Source: Halobellus clavatus (GTDB lineage Archaea; Halobacteriota; Halobacteria; Halobacteriales; Haloferacaceae). From it: DNA of 64,000 nucleotides. The notes beneath the pieces are model-generated. The model saw only the letters and a program-made list of their open reading frames with translations. It made no database searches and was not told the DNA's origin. Positions 16,850 through 25,363 of the stretch are shown one piece after another (position 1 is the first letter of the stretch; every line of letters begins with the position of its first letter). Both the position numbers and the translations under genes were made by a program. The stretch spans positions 1 to 64,000 of the forward strand of contig NZ_FNPB01000008.1 in assembly GCF_900107195.1 (NCBI RefSeq), written 5' to 3'.

Positions 16850-17947
16850 CTAGGCCAGGTCCTGCACGTCGTTGATGTTGACTGCCCAGTTGGACTCGGA
16901 CAGTTCTTCGAGTGCGGGCTGGCCGGCCTCGACGAACGCCCCACGGTCGACGTCCTCGGCCGGAACCACTGTCGTCCCCTCCTCTTCGGCCTGCGCGTAG
17001 AGCTCTTCCTCACGGGACTTGATGTCCTCGGTCATCCCCTGGACCGCGTCGGCGGCTGTCGACGTGATGAGTTCGACGTCATCGTCGCTCAGCCCCTGGT
17101 AGAACTCCTCGTTGTAGAGGAAGTGTTTCGTGTCCAGAAGGTGGTTCGTGACGCTGAAGTGCGACTGGACTTCGTAGAGACTCACGGCCAGGAACTGCGA
17201 AATCGGCCCCTCGGAGGCGTCGACGACGCCGGTCTGGAGTGCGGAGTAGAGTTCGTCGTAGGCGACCGGCGTGACGTCGGCACCGATCTCGTCCCACACC
17301 GACGTCCACGTCTCGTACTGCGGCAGGCGGAGTTTGAGTCCCTGCACATCTTCGGGGCTCGTGACGGGCGTGTTGCTGGTGAAACACCGGTTTCCGACGT
17401 AGAACGCGTCGCCGAGTCGGATACCGTTTTCCAGTAGGATGCCGTTCAGTCCGTCCTCGGGCTTCAGGAACTCCTCGTTCACCGCGCGGTAGTGCTCCAT
17501 ATCCTCGATGACGAACGGGTCGCCCGCGAAGGAGTACTCCGAGGCGAAGCGCTGGGACAGCGCCGTGGGGCTCTCGTGGAGGATGTCGACGGTCCCGGCC
17601 TCGAGCGCGTCGAGGTTGTCTTCGGTCCCACCGAGCGTCGCCGCCTCAAGATTCACCGTGATGCGTCCGTCGGTCTCCGTTTCGATCACGTCGATGAAAT
17701 GTTCCTGGGCCGCCTGGACCGAAACGTTCTCGGGTGGCTGCGTGGTCGCGAAGGTGATTTCGACCTCTTCAGCGCTGCTCTCGGTGGTCGTAGTGGCACC
17801 ACTGTCGGTGCTCCCGCTGTCGGTATCCTCACCGCCGCCACCGCCGCCGTTTCCGGAACAGCCGGCGAGTCCCATTCCGACACCGACCGCGATGCCGCCC
17901 TTTTTCAATACACTCCGCCGTGTGGTTGGCTTCGAATCACGAGCCAT
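16850..17947 (-). CDS. dctP: TRAP transporter solute-binding protein (DctP), Tat lipoprotein
   Basis: A 365-residue extracytoplasmic binding protein. The N terminus has a twin-arginine motif (TTRRSVLKKGG), a hydrophobic stretch and the lipobox LAGC, followed by a Gly/Thr/Ser-rich linker, so it is Tat-exported and lipid-anchored. The DctP fold shows in EVEITFATTQPP, GLKLRLPQYETWTSVWDEIGA with the conserved carboxylate-binding Arg region, and GVVDASEGPISQFL. The ATG at 17947 sits 27 bp after a TATA-like aataataaag. It is the likely partner of DctQM despite lying about 1.8 kb away on the other strand. Confidence 0.93.
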   Translation of the reverse strand: MARDSKPTTRRSVLKKGGIAVGVGMGLAGCSGNGGGGGGEDTDSGSTDSGATTTTESSAEEVEITFATTQPPENVSVQAAQEHFIDVIETETDGRITVNLEAATLGGTEDNLDALEAGTVDILHESPTALSQRFASEYSFAGDPFVIEDMEHYRAVNEEFLKPEDGLNGILLENGIRLGDAFYVGNRCFTSNTPVTSPEDVQGLKLRLPQYETWTSVWDEIGADVTPVAYDELYSALQTGVVDASEGPISQFLAVSLYEVQSHFSVTNHLLDTKHFLYNEEFYQGLSDDDVELITSTAADAVQGMTEDIKSREEELYAQAEEEGTTVVPAEDVDRGAFVEAGQPALEELSESNWAVNINDVQDLA

Positions 17948-18103
17948 ACTGGTACGCGAATCACTAATCAATAATAAAGATTGTGTTAATTGTCTCTGAT
18001 ACTCCGACTATCTCCGGTACTCACGAACCGTTCCGTGTCTGTGGTCGCCTCAACCCCCCCTCGGCTATCTTTGCTCTCGGTCCGATCGACGCAGCCACCC
18101 TGA

Positions 18104-19111
18104 TCACAGCCCGGCGTCCTGTCTGGCCGAGTGCGGCAGCGGTTCGCCCTCGATTCCGGCCTCGGTGCACGCGGCGACCATCTCGGCCATCCGGTCCCGC
18201 GTTCCGATGCTCGCACTCCCGATGTGTGGCGTCACGACCAACCGCGACGGTGCGTGTCGGAGCAGCGGGTGGTCACCGGGGAGCGGTTCCGGGTCGGTCA
18301 CGTCCAGTCCGGCGCGGGCGATCCACCCCTCTTCGAGAGCGGTGTCGAGCGCGTCAGTGTCGACGACGCCGCCCCGACTCGTATTGACGAGGATCGAGTC
18401 GTCCGGCATCTGCCGGAGTTCCGACGCACCGATCAGCTCCTCGGTCGACTCCACGAGCGGCACGTGCAGGGATACGAAATCGCTCTCGGCGAGCAGTTCT
18501 TCGCGGTCGACGTACGTCGCGTCGACCCCGACTTCGGCGAGTTCCGCCTCGCGATCGGGCTTTCGGGACCGACCGCTGTATCGAACCGCCATCCCGAAGC
18601 CCGCAGCCCGTCGGGCGGTCGCCGTGCCGATGTTCCCGAGTCCGATGATGCCCAGCGTCGCGCCGTGGACGTCGGGCCCGGTCAGGAGCGTCGGCCCCCA
18701 CGTCTCCCACTCGTCGGCCTCGACGTACGCGTGGCCCTCTACCGTTCGGCACGCGCACGTCATCAGCAGCGCCCACGCCAGATCTGCGGTCGTCTCGGTT
18801 AGCACGCCGGGGGTGTGACCGACGGCCACGTCGCGCTCGATTGCCGCTTCCAGATCGATATGGTCGTAGCCGACGGAGAACGTGCTCACGACGGAGAGGT
18901 CCGACGACGCGTCCAGCACGTCGGCGTCGATCGTATCCGAGAGCAGACAGACGAGTCCGTCGGCGTCGAGGTCTGCGAGCCGTCTCTCGATGTGTGCCTT
19001 CGACGGTGGAAGTTTCTCGTCTCGGACGACCACCTCGTAGCGGTCGCGGAGCCGTGCGAGTCCGGCCTCGGGTACCTTCCGGGTCACGTAGACGGTCGGG
19101 GTGGCTGTCAT
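18104..19111 (-). CDS. D-2-hydroxyacid dehydrogenase (glyoxylate/hydroxypyruvate reductase-like)
   Basis: A 335-residue NAD(P)-dependent dehydrogenase of the D-isomer family. The substrate domain is interrupted by a Rossmann domain with GIIGLGNIGTATARRAAGFG. Catalytic residues are visible: Arg in ILVNTSRGGVVD, Glu in GLDVTDPEPLP and His in LVVTPHIGSASIGTR. It interconverts a 2-keto acid and a D-2-hydroxy acid, most like glyoxylate or hydroxypyruvate reductases. It diverges from the RraA-type aldolase across less than 100 bp. A linked role, reducing a 2-oxoacid made by the aldolase, is an inference. Confidence 0.9.
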   Translation of the reverse strand: MTATPTVYVTRKVPEAGLARLRDRYEVVVRDEKLPPSKAHIERRLADLDADGLVCLLSDTIDADVLDASSDLSVVSTFSVGYDHIDLEAAIERDVAVGHTPGVLTETTADLAWALLMTCACRTVEGHAYVEADEWETWGPTLLTGPDVHGATLGIIGLGNIGTATARRAAGFGMAVRYSGRSRKPDREAELAEVGVDATYVDREELLAESDFVSLHVPLVESTEELIGASELRQMPDDSILVNTSRGGVVDTDALDTALEEGWIARAGLDVTDPEPLPGDHPLLRHAPSRLVVTPHIGSASIGTRDRMAEMVAACTEAGIEGEPLPHSARQDAGL

Positions 19112-19199
19112 TGCTTTCCGATGGACGTTCGCTGATGAAATCGTTTGGTGTCGAGCGTCGATCAGTAGCTTAATGTGCGCGATCGATCTCTTCGGACGT

Positions 19200-19889
19200 A
19201 TGCACACGATCGAGCCCGATGTCGAGCGACCGGACCGCGACGTCGTCGCCGCGTTCGAGGAGATCCCGAGCACCATCGTCTCCGACGTGACGGGCAACGT
19301 GGGACGAACGATGGACGCCGATCTGTCACCGGCCTCCGACGGCGTCGATCTGGCCGGGACCGCAGTCACGGTCACGGCCGCGCCCGGAGACAACCTCATC
19401 ATCCACAAGGCGATCACGATGGCAAGCCCCGGAGACGTGCTCGTCATCGACTGTGACGGCTACACCGGCGTCGGCCACGTCGGGGAACTGATGTGTGAGT
19501 CCTGTCGGGCCAACGACCTCGCGGGGCTCGTCATCGACGGCGGATACCGCGACAGCCGGGAGATCGCCGAGATGGACTTTCCCGTCTACGGCCGGGGCGT
19601 GAATCCACAGGGGCCCCTCAAGCAGGACCCGGGCTCGGTGAACGTCACGGTGTCCTGCGGCGGCGTGAGCGTCGACCCTGGCGACGTTGTCGTGGGGGAC
19701 GACGACGGCGTTGCGGTCGTCCCCGGCGAGGACGCGCAGGACGTCCTCGAACTCGCACGCGCGAAACTCGAGTCCGAGGAGGAGACCCGCGAGGAGATCC
19801 AGGACGGCACGTATCTCTTCGAGCGCAACGGATACGACGAACTGTTCGAGGACTTAGACGTCGTCGGCCCCGAAGACTCGATCCAGTAA
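19200..19889 (+). CDS. RraA-family aldolase/decarboxylase (HMG/CHA aldolase-like)
   Basis: A 229-residue RraA-fold protein. It has the family's substrate loop PGDNLIIHKAITMASPGDVLVIDC and the motif VIDGGYRDSREI, whose Arg-Asp pair is the substrate/metal-binding signature of class II 4-hydroxy-4-methyl-2-oxoglutarate and 4-carboxy-4-hydroxy-2-oxoadipate aldolases. Keeping those residues argues for an enzyme rather than an RNase E inhibitor. Pyruvate or oxaloacetate would be the expected product. The ATG at 19200 follows a TATA-like tagcttaat (19166-19174). The actual substrate is unknown. Confidence 0.83.
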   Translation: MHTIEPDVERPDRDVVAAFEEIPSTIVSDVTGNVGRTMDADLSPASDGVDLAGTAVTVTAAPGDNLIIHKAITMASPGDVLVIDCDGYTGVGHVGELMCESCRANDLAGLVIDGGYRDSREIAEMDFPVYGRGVNPQGPLKQDPGSVNVTVSCGGVSVDPGDVVVGDDDGVAVVPGEDAQDVLELARAKLESEEETREEIQDGTYLFERNGYDELFEDLDVVGPEDSIQ

Positions 19890-20042
19890 GACTCCCAGCG
19901 CTGGTCAGCCACACACGCCGGATGCCACCCGGCGGGCGGTTTCGCTTGAGAAGGCCTACGGCCAGCGGCGAACGCCCACGGCCGATTCAATATCGTTGTA
20001 ATTCCCCACAGGGCTTAAGAAGGCCCGCACGAAGCAGTACGT

Positions 20043-20819
20043 ATGGCCAACCCGGATGAATCGAACGCTCGCGGGCTACAGAGCGTGGAACGGTCTTTCG
20101 AGATTATCGAATACTTACGCAGTGGAGGCGGCGCGACGCTCTCTGAGGCGGCCGACGACCTCGGGATGGCGGTGAGCACCGCCCACATTCACCTCACGAC
20201 GCTCGTCGACACCGGGTACGTCGTGAAAGACGACGATGTCTACCGCTGTGGGTTCGAGTTCCTCCAGACGGGCGGGCAGCGCCGTGACGGACTGGCGCTG
20301 TATCAGGCGGCGAAGCCCGAACTCGACGAACTGCGCGACGAGACCGGCGAGCACACGAACGTTACCGTCGAAGAGCGTGGCTACTCGGTCCAGCTATACA
20401 AATCGGAGAACCCCCATTCGATCGACGACGACGCGTCGCTGGGCGATCACTTTTATCTCCATCTGACGGCGACGGGGAAGGCGATTCTCGCGGAACTACC
20501 CGACGAACGCGTCGCGGAGATCCTCGATCAGCGTGGGATGCCGGCACTGACTGACGAGACGATCACCGACGAGGATGTCCTCTACGACGAACTGGCGGCC
20601 ATCCGCGACCGAGGCTATTCGATCAACAACGGCGAGCACTTCCCGGGGGTCTGTGCGATCGGTACGGCAATCGCGTCCGACCCCGACGGAGCCATCGGCG
20701 CGATCTCCATCAGCGGCCCGCGGAGCCGAATCACCACCGAGCGTATCGAAGACGAACTCGCGCCCGCACTGCTGAACAAGAAGAACATCATCGAGTTGAA
20801 AATCCGGCAGTTCGAGTGA
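20043..20819 (+). CDS. IclR-family transcriptional regulator
   Basis: A 258-residue regulator with an N-terminal winged helix (SVERSFEIIEYLRSGGGATLSEAADDLGMAVSTAHIHL region) and a C-terminal IclR effector domain (LHLTATGKAILAELPDERV, then INNGEHFPGVCAIGTAI and AISISGPRSR). IclR proteins sense small carboxylic or aromatic acids and control nearby catabolic genes. It follows the RraA aldolase and lies within the TRAP island, so local control is likely. A short cttaag element lies 25-35 bp before the ATG. Whether it activates or represses cannot be told. Confidence 0.92.
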   Translation: MANPDESNARGLQSVERSFEIIEYLRSGGGATLSEAADDLGMAVSTAHIHLTTLVDTGYVVKDDDVYRCGFEFLQTGGQRRDGLALYQAAKPELDELRDETGEHTNVTVEERGYSVQLYKSENPHSIDDDASLGDHFYLHLTATGKAILAELPDERVAEILDQRGMPALTDETITDEDVLYDELAAIRDRGYSINNGEHFPGVCAIGTAIASDPDGAIGAISISGPRSRITTERIEDELAPALLNKKNIIELKIRQFE

Positions 20820-20870
20820 CGAGACCGACCCCGGCCGGAGTTCGGCCGTCGGATGCGCCCTGATCGGTCG

Positions 20871-21767
20871 TTACTCCGGCGGGCTGTCCCACTCCCCGCC
20901 GTTGTCCTGGGGATCGTATCCGAGAACGGCCTTGGCGTGTTCGATCCCGAACCACCGAGCGTCGTTGCCGCTGACCGCGTAGAACGTGTCGTAGGTGACG
21001 TCCTCGTCTTCCAGACAGCACTCCAGCAGCTGGGCGAAGTCGCGCTGGGACGTCCACGACGCCTTCAGGCGTTGGACCATCTCCTGGTACTCGTCGCTGC
21101 CGCGCTCCCAGGATCCAGTCTGGGACTGATCCCACACCTCGTCGTCGTCGACCGCGTGTTCGGTTCCCCGGTCGACGCCGCGCTCGGCGTCGCCGTAGGG
21201 GTGGTCGTACTCGGCGGTTCGAACGCTCGAGATCCGGAGCGAGTACACCTGATTGGGTGCGCCCGCCCGGCGGGCGTGGGTCCGACAGATGTGCTCGCCG
21301 AACATCTTCGAGGCACCGTAGTAGCCGTCTGGCTTCGGGAGTGTTTCGTGGGTGAGGCGGAACGGATCGTGCGCACTCGGATAGTCTTCCTCGTAGAGCT
21401 CCGGCGCGTGATCCTCCTCGTAGAGCCCCATCACCCGCTGGGAGGAGGCGTAGATGAGTTTCTCGACGCCGGCGTCTTCCATCGCTTTGAGCACGTTATA
21501 CGTCCCGACGATGTTCGGTTCGATGATGTCTGTGAAGTCTGCACCGGCATCGGACTGTGCCGCAAGGTGAATGACGGCGTCCTGTCCCTCGAACGCCGGT
21601 CTGATCGCTTCGTAATCGGCGATGTCCGCGACGTGCGTCTCGTACTCGGGGTGGTCACTCCTGTTCAGATACGTGAACTCGTACTCGTCTCGGTCCGCGA
21701 GGTGGTTCAGGATCGCCTCTCCTGCCTCTCCGAACGGACCCGTCACAAGAACGTTCTGGGCTGCCAT
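20871..21767 (-). CDS. NAD-dependent epimerase/dehydratase-family SDR (uronate dehydrogenase-like)
   Basis: A 298-residue extended short-chain dehydrogenase. NAD binding is shown by VLVTGPFGEAGEAIL, the active site by YYGASKMFGE (Tyr-x3-Lys) and upstream Ser in LIYASSQRVMGLY. The order of motifs (IHLAAQSD, IEPNIVGTYNVLKAM, then the Tyr/Lys) resembles uronate dehydrogenases and simple sugar epimerases. A 25-residue acidic loop after position 200 is extra relative to the shortest members. It ends the catabolic island. The start at 21767 has an AT-rich box about 26 bp upstream. Substrate not determined. Confidence 0.83.
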   Translation of the reverse strand: MAAQNVLVTGPFGEAGEAILNHLADRDEYEFTYLNRSDHPEYETHVADIADYEAIRPAFEGQDAVIHLAAQSDAGADFTDIIEPNIVGTYNVLKAMEDAGVEKLIYASSQRVMGLYEEDHAPELYEEDYPSAHDPFRLTHETLPKPDGYYGASKMFGEHICRTHARRAGAPNQVYSLRISSVRTAEYDHPYGDAERGVDRGTEHAVDDDEVWDQSQTGSWERGSDEYQEMVQRLKASWTSQRDFAQLLECCLEDEDVTYDTFYAVSGNDARWFGIEHAKAVLGYDPQDNGGEWDSPPE

Positions 21768-22375
21768 CTATGAGAGGTAATCCACGATACTACTATTTAA
21801 ATTTACGCAGTTGTCGGCACGCCACACAGCTCGCTCCGGGATTCCGCGGGGCGATTCCACCATCGTTGAAACTCTGGGTGGCCGCCCGACAATAATTATA
21901 ACAGGTGTACGAAAGTTATTCGAAACATCTAGGCCCCATCGATGACCGCAACTGGCCTTCGCACAGCGTTTCAATATGATGAAAACTCACGGTGGGTGCT
22001 GCGTTTCACCCGGGGTACCGACCAGCGAACGACAGTCCTCGGTCAGGTGTGCGATAGCCGCGAGCTCGGACTCGTGTGGGATCCGTCGATCCCGCCTCGG
22101 CGATATAGTGCACGCCCAACCCCAGTACTATCAGAACTATGAGATAATACTCAATAGTAAGATTTCGTATATAACACAATACCCCAGTTTGAGGAGAATA
22201 TCGGTGAATAGACGCTCAAAACAATTTCTAAGAACAGTACAAAATAAAATATAAGATACTAGTGTATACAATAAGATTATAATTTCAATACCCTTGGCGG
22301 AGCTATTGTAAGGTGTGTGTCACTCCGATCCATCCCAAAAGGCATTTATCGGTCGTAATTAGATGTAATTACACG
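21768..22375. other. 608-bp intergenic region, AT-rich in its right half
   Basis: No gene I can support. Near 21891-21900 aataattata is promoter-like and faces right, followed by ggtgtacgaaagtta (21904-21918), but the only downstream ORF (21942-22142) has no recognisable character. From about 22130 to 22310 the sequence becomes strongly AT-rich, unlike its neighbours. A clear TATA-like gcatttat (22342-22349) serves the PP-loop gene at 22376. The region may be a scar at the edge of the catabolic island. Confidence 0.5.
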
Positions 22376-23347
22376 ATGTCAGACGAGTTCCCCGACTATC
22401 TGGACGTCGACTACACCGACGGCGACGGCGAGTCGCCGGCGGACTACCCGACGATCGAAGACAAGATCGAGAAGGCGATCGACGTGACCAAGCGTGGCCT
22501 CGAAGAGTACCGGAACCCCGCCGTAATGTGGACCGGTGGCAAGGACTCGACGCTCACGCTGTATTTCATCAAGGAAGTCGCCGAGAAGTACGATCTTGAG
22601 ACGCCCACGGCGGTGTTCATCGACCACTTCCAGCACTTCGACGAGATCCACGACTTCGTCGATCACTGGGCCGAAGAGTGGGACCTCGACGTCGTCTACG
22701 CCCGCAACGAGGACGTCGGCGCGTACGTCGACGAACACGACCTCGAGCCCGGCGACGACATCCCGGTCGCGGAACTCTCAGAGCACAACCAGCACCACAT
22801 CCGCAACCTCCTCGAGTACGAGGAAGACACCTTCCCGTTCCTGCTCGACACCTACGTCGGCAACCACCTGCTGAAGACGGTGGCACTCAACGACGTCCTC
22901 GAGTCTATGAACATCGACGGCGTCATCTCCGGCGTGCGCTGGGACGAACAGGAAGCCCGCGCCGACGAGACGTTCTTCTCGCCGCGGCACGACCCCGACA
23001 TCTACCCGCCGCACGACCGCGTTCAACCCATCCTCCAGTTCGACGAGTCGTCCGTCTGGGACGCCTTCTGGCACTTCGTCGTGCCCGAGACGGTCGAGGG
23101 CTACCCCGACGATGGCTACGTCCCCCAGAGCGACGACGACCTGCCGAACGGGCTCACGATGGCCGACATTCCCGTCTCGCCGAAGTACTTCGCCGGCTTC
23201 CGCTCGCTCGGTAGTGAAGTCTCAACCGACAAGACGACCGAGGAGCCCGCCTGGTTGCAGGATATGGAGAATACGACCGAGCGCGCGGGTCGCGCCCAGG
23301 ACAAAGAGGACCTGATGGAACGACTCCGCGACCTCGGCTATATGTAA
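22376..23347 (+). CDS. PP-loop protein, CysD / PAPS-reductase family
   Basis: A 323-residue adenine-nucleotide alpha-hydrolase of the CysD/CysH family. The PP-loop is VMWTGGKDSTLTLYF. FIDHFQHFDEIHDF matches the region that recognises adenylate, and GVISGVRWDEQEARADETFF matches the arginine-rich block of sulfate adenylyltransferase subunit CysD. The redox Cys motif of assimilatory PAPS reductases is not evident, so activation of sulfate or another ATP-pyrophosphatase reaction is more likely than PAPS reduction. No cysN-like GTPase lies beside it. The ATG at 22376 follows a good TATA element by about 28 bp. Confidence 0.8.
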   Translation: MSDEFPDYLDVDYTDGDGESPADYPTIEDKIEKAIDVTKRGLEEYRNPAVMWTGGKDSTLTLYFIKEVAEKYDLETPTAVFIDHFQHFDEIHDFVDHWAEEWDLDVVYARNEDVGAYVDEHDLEPGDDIPVAELSEHNQHHIRNLLEYEEDTFPFLLDTYVGNHLLKTVALNDVLESMNIDGVISGVRWDEQEARADETFFSPRHDPDIYPPHDRVQPILQFDESSVWDAFWHFVVPETVEGYPDDGYVPQSDDDLPNGLTMADIPVSPKYFAGFRSLGSEVSTDKTTEEPAWLQDMENTTERAGRAQDKEDLMERLRDLGYM

Positions 23348-23372
23348 TCGCGGCGCGACTGCCCTTCGCTTT

Positions 23373-24530
23373 TCACTGCACGGGCGCGTCTGACTCGACG
23401 TCGACGCGCTCGTGAATCGGCCCTTCTCGTTCTCTGAGGTGTCGCGGGTCCCTGCCGTTCGACACCGCCAGCACCTCGCCGACGATGCTGTGGGCGATCT
23501 GGTACGGCGATCCGCCGCCCAGATCGAGGCCGACGGGGGTGTACAGCGACGCCAGCGCGTCGTCGTCGAACCCCTCGTCGAATCCGTCGCGGAGTTGTTC
23601 GAAGCGTTCGCGCGGTCCCATCAGACCGACGTACGGGATCCCGGCGTCGAGGAGCGCCTCGACGGTCAACTGATCGTCGACGAAGTTGTGCGTCATCACG
23701 ACCGCGTACGTGTCCTGATCGAGCGACAGTTCCTCGCCCACGGCGGCCGGTGCGGTCGTCACGATCCGGTCGGCGGCGGGGAAGCGGGATTCGAGATCCA
23801 CCGCCCCGCGGAACCCGACCACGGTGACTCTGAAATCGTTCTTGGCCGCGAACTCCGTGACGGGGCCGACGTCATGGCCGGTCCCGAACACCACGAGTTC
23901 GGACGGCGCAGAGAGGCCGTCGACAAACACCGTCAGTTCGGTGCCGTCGACTTCGACCGAGATGGTTCCGGCCGTGCCGTCGGCCGCCAGCTCACCCGCC
24001 GGTCCCGCAATCCCGGCCGGCCAGTCGGCCGCGGGCGCTCCCTCCGGGGTGCGCAGTTCGTCGGCTGCGGGGTGGTAGTACGCGCGATCGCCCTGTTCGA
24101 ACGCCGAGTCACCGCCGTCGAGGACCGTCGCGATCCCCACGTCACGGCCGTCGGCGAACGCCTCGACCGCCGAGCGGTAGGTATCGGTCAGGGGTTCGAC
24201 GAGGACTTCGATCACGCCGTTACAGCCGACGCCGAGGCCCCACACGTCCGCTTCGTCGTCTTCCATCAGGTCGTAGGTGACGAGCTGTGGACGCCCGGTC
24301 TCGCGGACCTCCGCCCCGACGGTGACGAGTTCGTCCTCGAGGCAGCCAGCGGTGATACTGCCGACGCCGGCACCGTCCTCGTCGAGGAGCATCTTCGCAC
24401 CCGGTCGTCGGTAGGCGTTCCCCTCGACGTCGACGATCGTGGCGAGGGCGTCGGTGCCGTCGCCATCGAGTCGGTCGTGGATGCGCTGTACTACCTCCGT
24501 CTCTGGAACACTCCAGTTTCGCTGTGTCAT
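23373..24530 (-). CDS. XdhC/CoxI-family molybdoenzyme maturation protein
   Basis: A 385-residue protein with an N-terminal XdhC domain (ALATIVDVEGNAYRRPGAKMLL, GSITAGCLEDEL with its Cys, WGLGVGCNGVIEVLVEP) and a C-terminal Rossmann domain (LVVFGTGHDVGPV). Family members bind molybdenum cofactor and help to sulfurate and insert it into xanthine-dehydrogenase-type enzymes; CoxF and CoxI of Oligotropha are relatives. It is the last gene of the cox run and overlaps the DUF364 gene by ATGA at 24527-24530, so the two are co-translated. Confidence 0.88.
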   Translation of the reverse strand: MTQRNWSVPETEVVQRIHDRLDGDGTDALATIVDVEGNAYRRPGAKMLLDEDGAGVGSITAGCLEDELVTVGAEVRETGRPQLVTYDLMEDDEADVWGLGVGCNGVIEVLVEPLTDTYRSAVEAFADGRDVGIATVLDGGDSAFEQGDRAYYHPAADELRTPEGAPAADWPAGIAGPAGELAADGTAGTISVEVDGTELTVFVDGLSAPSELVVFGTGHDVGPVTEFAAKNDFRVTVVGFRGAVDLESRFPAADRIVTTAPAAVGEELSLDQDTYAVVMTHNFVDDQLTVEALLDAGIPYVGLMGPRERFEQLRDGFDEGFDDDALASLYTPVGLDLGGGSPYQIAHSIVGEVLAVSNGRDPRHLREREGPIHERVDVESDAPVQ

Positions 24531-25363
24531 AGGTCGTATCTCCCTCCGTCGGTCGTCTCTGTCGTATTCGTCGTCTCCAGCTGGACGCCTGCGGGCTGCG
24601 ACGCGGCCACGTACACCTTCTCGACGCCGTTGTCGTGCAGGTCGGTCCCGCACGCCCCGTCGGACACGCCCGCTCGGACACTCGCGACGTCGCTTACCGA
24701 CGCACCGGCGACGACGTCGACGCCCGCATCGAACAGCGGTTCGGGCAGGAACGACGCCGTCGCGCCGATCACCACGACGGTCGCTTCGTCCGGGGCCGCG
24801 TCGAGATAGCGGTCGACGCCCCCGTAGACGAACGCCGACCCGGTGACGAAGACGACTTCCGCACTCGCCATCGCCGCGTCGGCCGCGTCCGGCGTGAACG
24901 TCCGCACGTCGACACCCGGCGGATCCGGCGGCTCCCCGACGGGGTCGCGTTCGACGACCCGCACCTCGACGCCGTCGAACTTCCGGAACGCGGGCCCGAA
25001 CAGGCCGACCGTCGTGATCCGCTCGACGTCGGGATCGAGGAGGGCCATCGGATCACCCCGACGCCAGTCGATCTGTGACGCCGACAGCGCGTTTGCCGTC
25101 GCGATCCCCAACGCGCGGTCGGATCGGATAGACTCGGCCCCGGAGTCGGTCGCCGCAGACAGGAGTGCTGTGACGTCACGGTCCGCCCGTTCCGGCGGAT
25201 CCCCGGGCGGCCTGTGTGCGAGTCCGGCCGCTGTCGCCCCGTCGCCCTCGCGCAGTTCCACGAGCATCGCACGAGGACCGATCGTGATCTCCTCGAGGGC
25301 GGCCGTCTCGGCGCGGCCCGCACTTCGGAGTCGATCGATCGCCGCCCGCAGGACCTCGCTCAT
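24527..25363 (-). CDS. DUF364-family Rossmann protein (putative heavy-metal chelation domain)
   Basis: A 278-residue protein with an N-terminal DUF4213-like part and a C-terminal DUF364 Rossmann-like domain (ITTVGLFGPAFRKF, VVFVTGSAFVYGGVDRYLDA, TVVVIGATASFLPEPLFDAGVDV). DUF364 proteins are annotated as possible heavy-metal chelators, but no function has been firmly shown to my knowledge. It lies between CoxE and XdhC with 4-nt overlaps on both sides. In a CO dehydrogenase cluster, a role in copper or molybdenum handling during cofactor assembly is an attractive inference. Confidence 0.8.
   Translation of the reverse strand: MSEVLRAAIDRLRSAGRAETAALEEITIGPRAMLVELREGDGATAAGLAHRPPGDPPERADRDVTALLSAATDSGAESIRSDRALGIATANALSASQIDWRRGDPMALLDPDVERITTVGLFGPAFRKFDGVEVRVVERDPVGEPPDPPGVDVRTFTPDAADAAMASAEVVFVTGSAFVYGGVDRYLDAAPDEATVVVIGATASFLPEPLFDAGVDVVAGASVSDVASVRAGVSDGACGTDLHDNGVEKVYVAASQPAGVQLETTNTTETTDGGRYDL

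Noticed and set aside
11176-21918. gtacg-containing words near several island promoters as IclR operators
   Set aside because: The words are short and not consistently spaced from TATA boxes. They are mentioned only as sequence content, not called as sites.
21942-22142. A 66-codon ORF downstream of a promoter-like element
   Set aside because: No family resemblance, a non-acidic composition and a Pro/Arg-rich end. Not supportable as a gene.
10308-22209. agaatatcgg followed by cgaa or tgaa, near both 10308 and 22196, as possible island end repeats
   Set aside because: The match is only about 14 bp with one mismatch, in AT-rich sequence where chance similarity is likely. There are no integrase or tRNA features.
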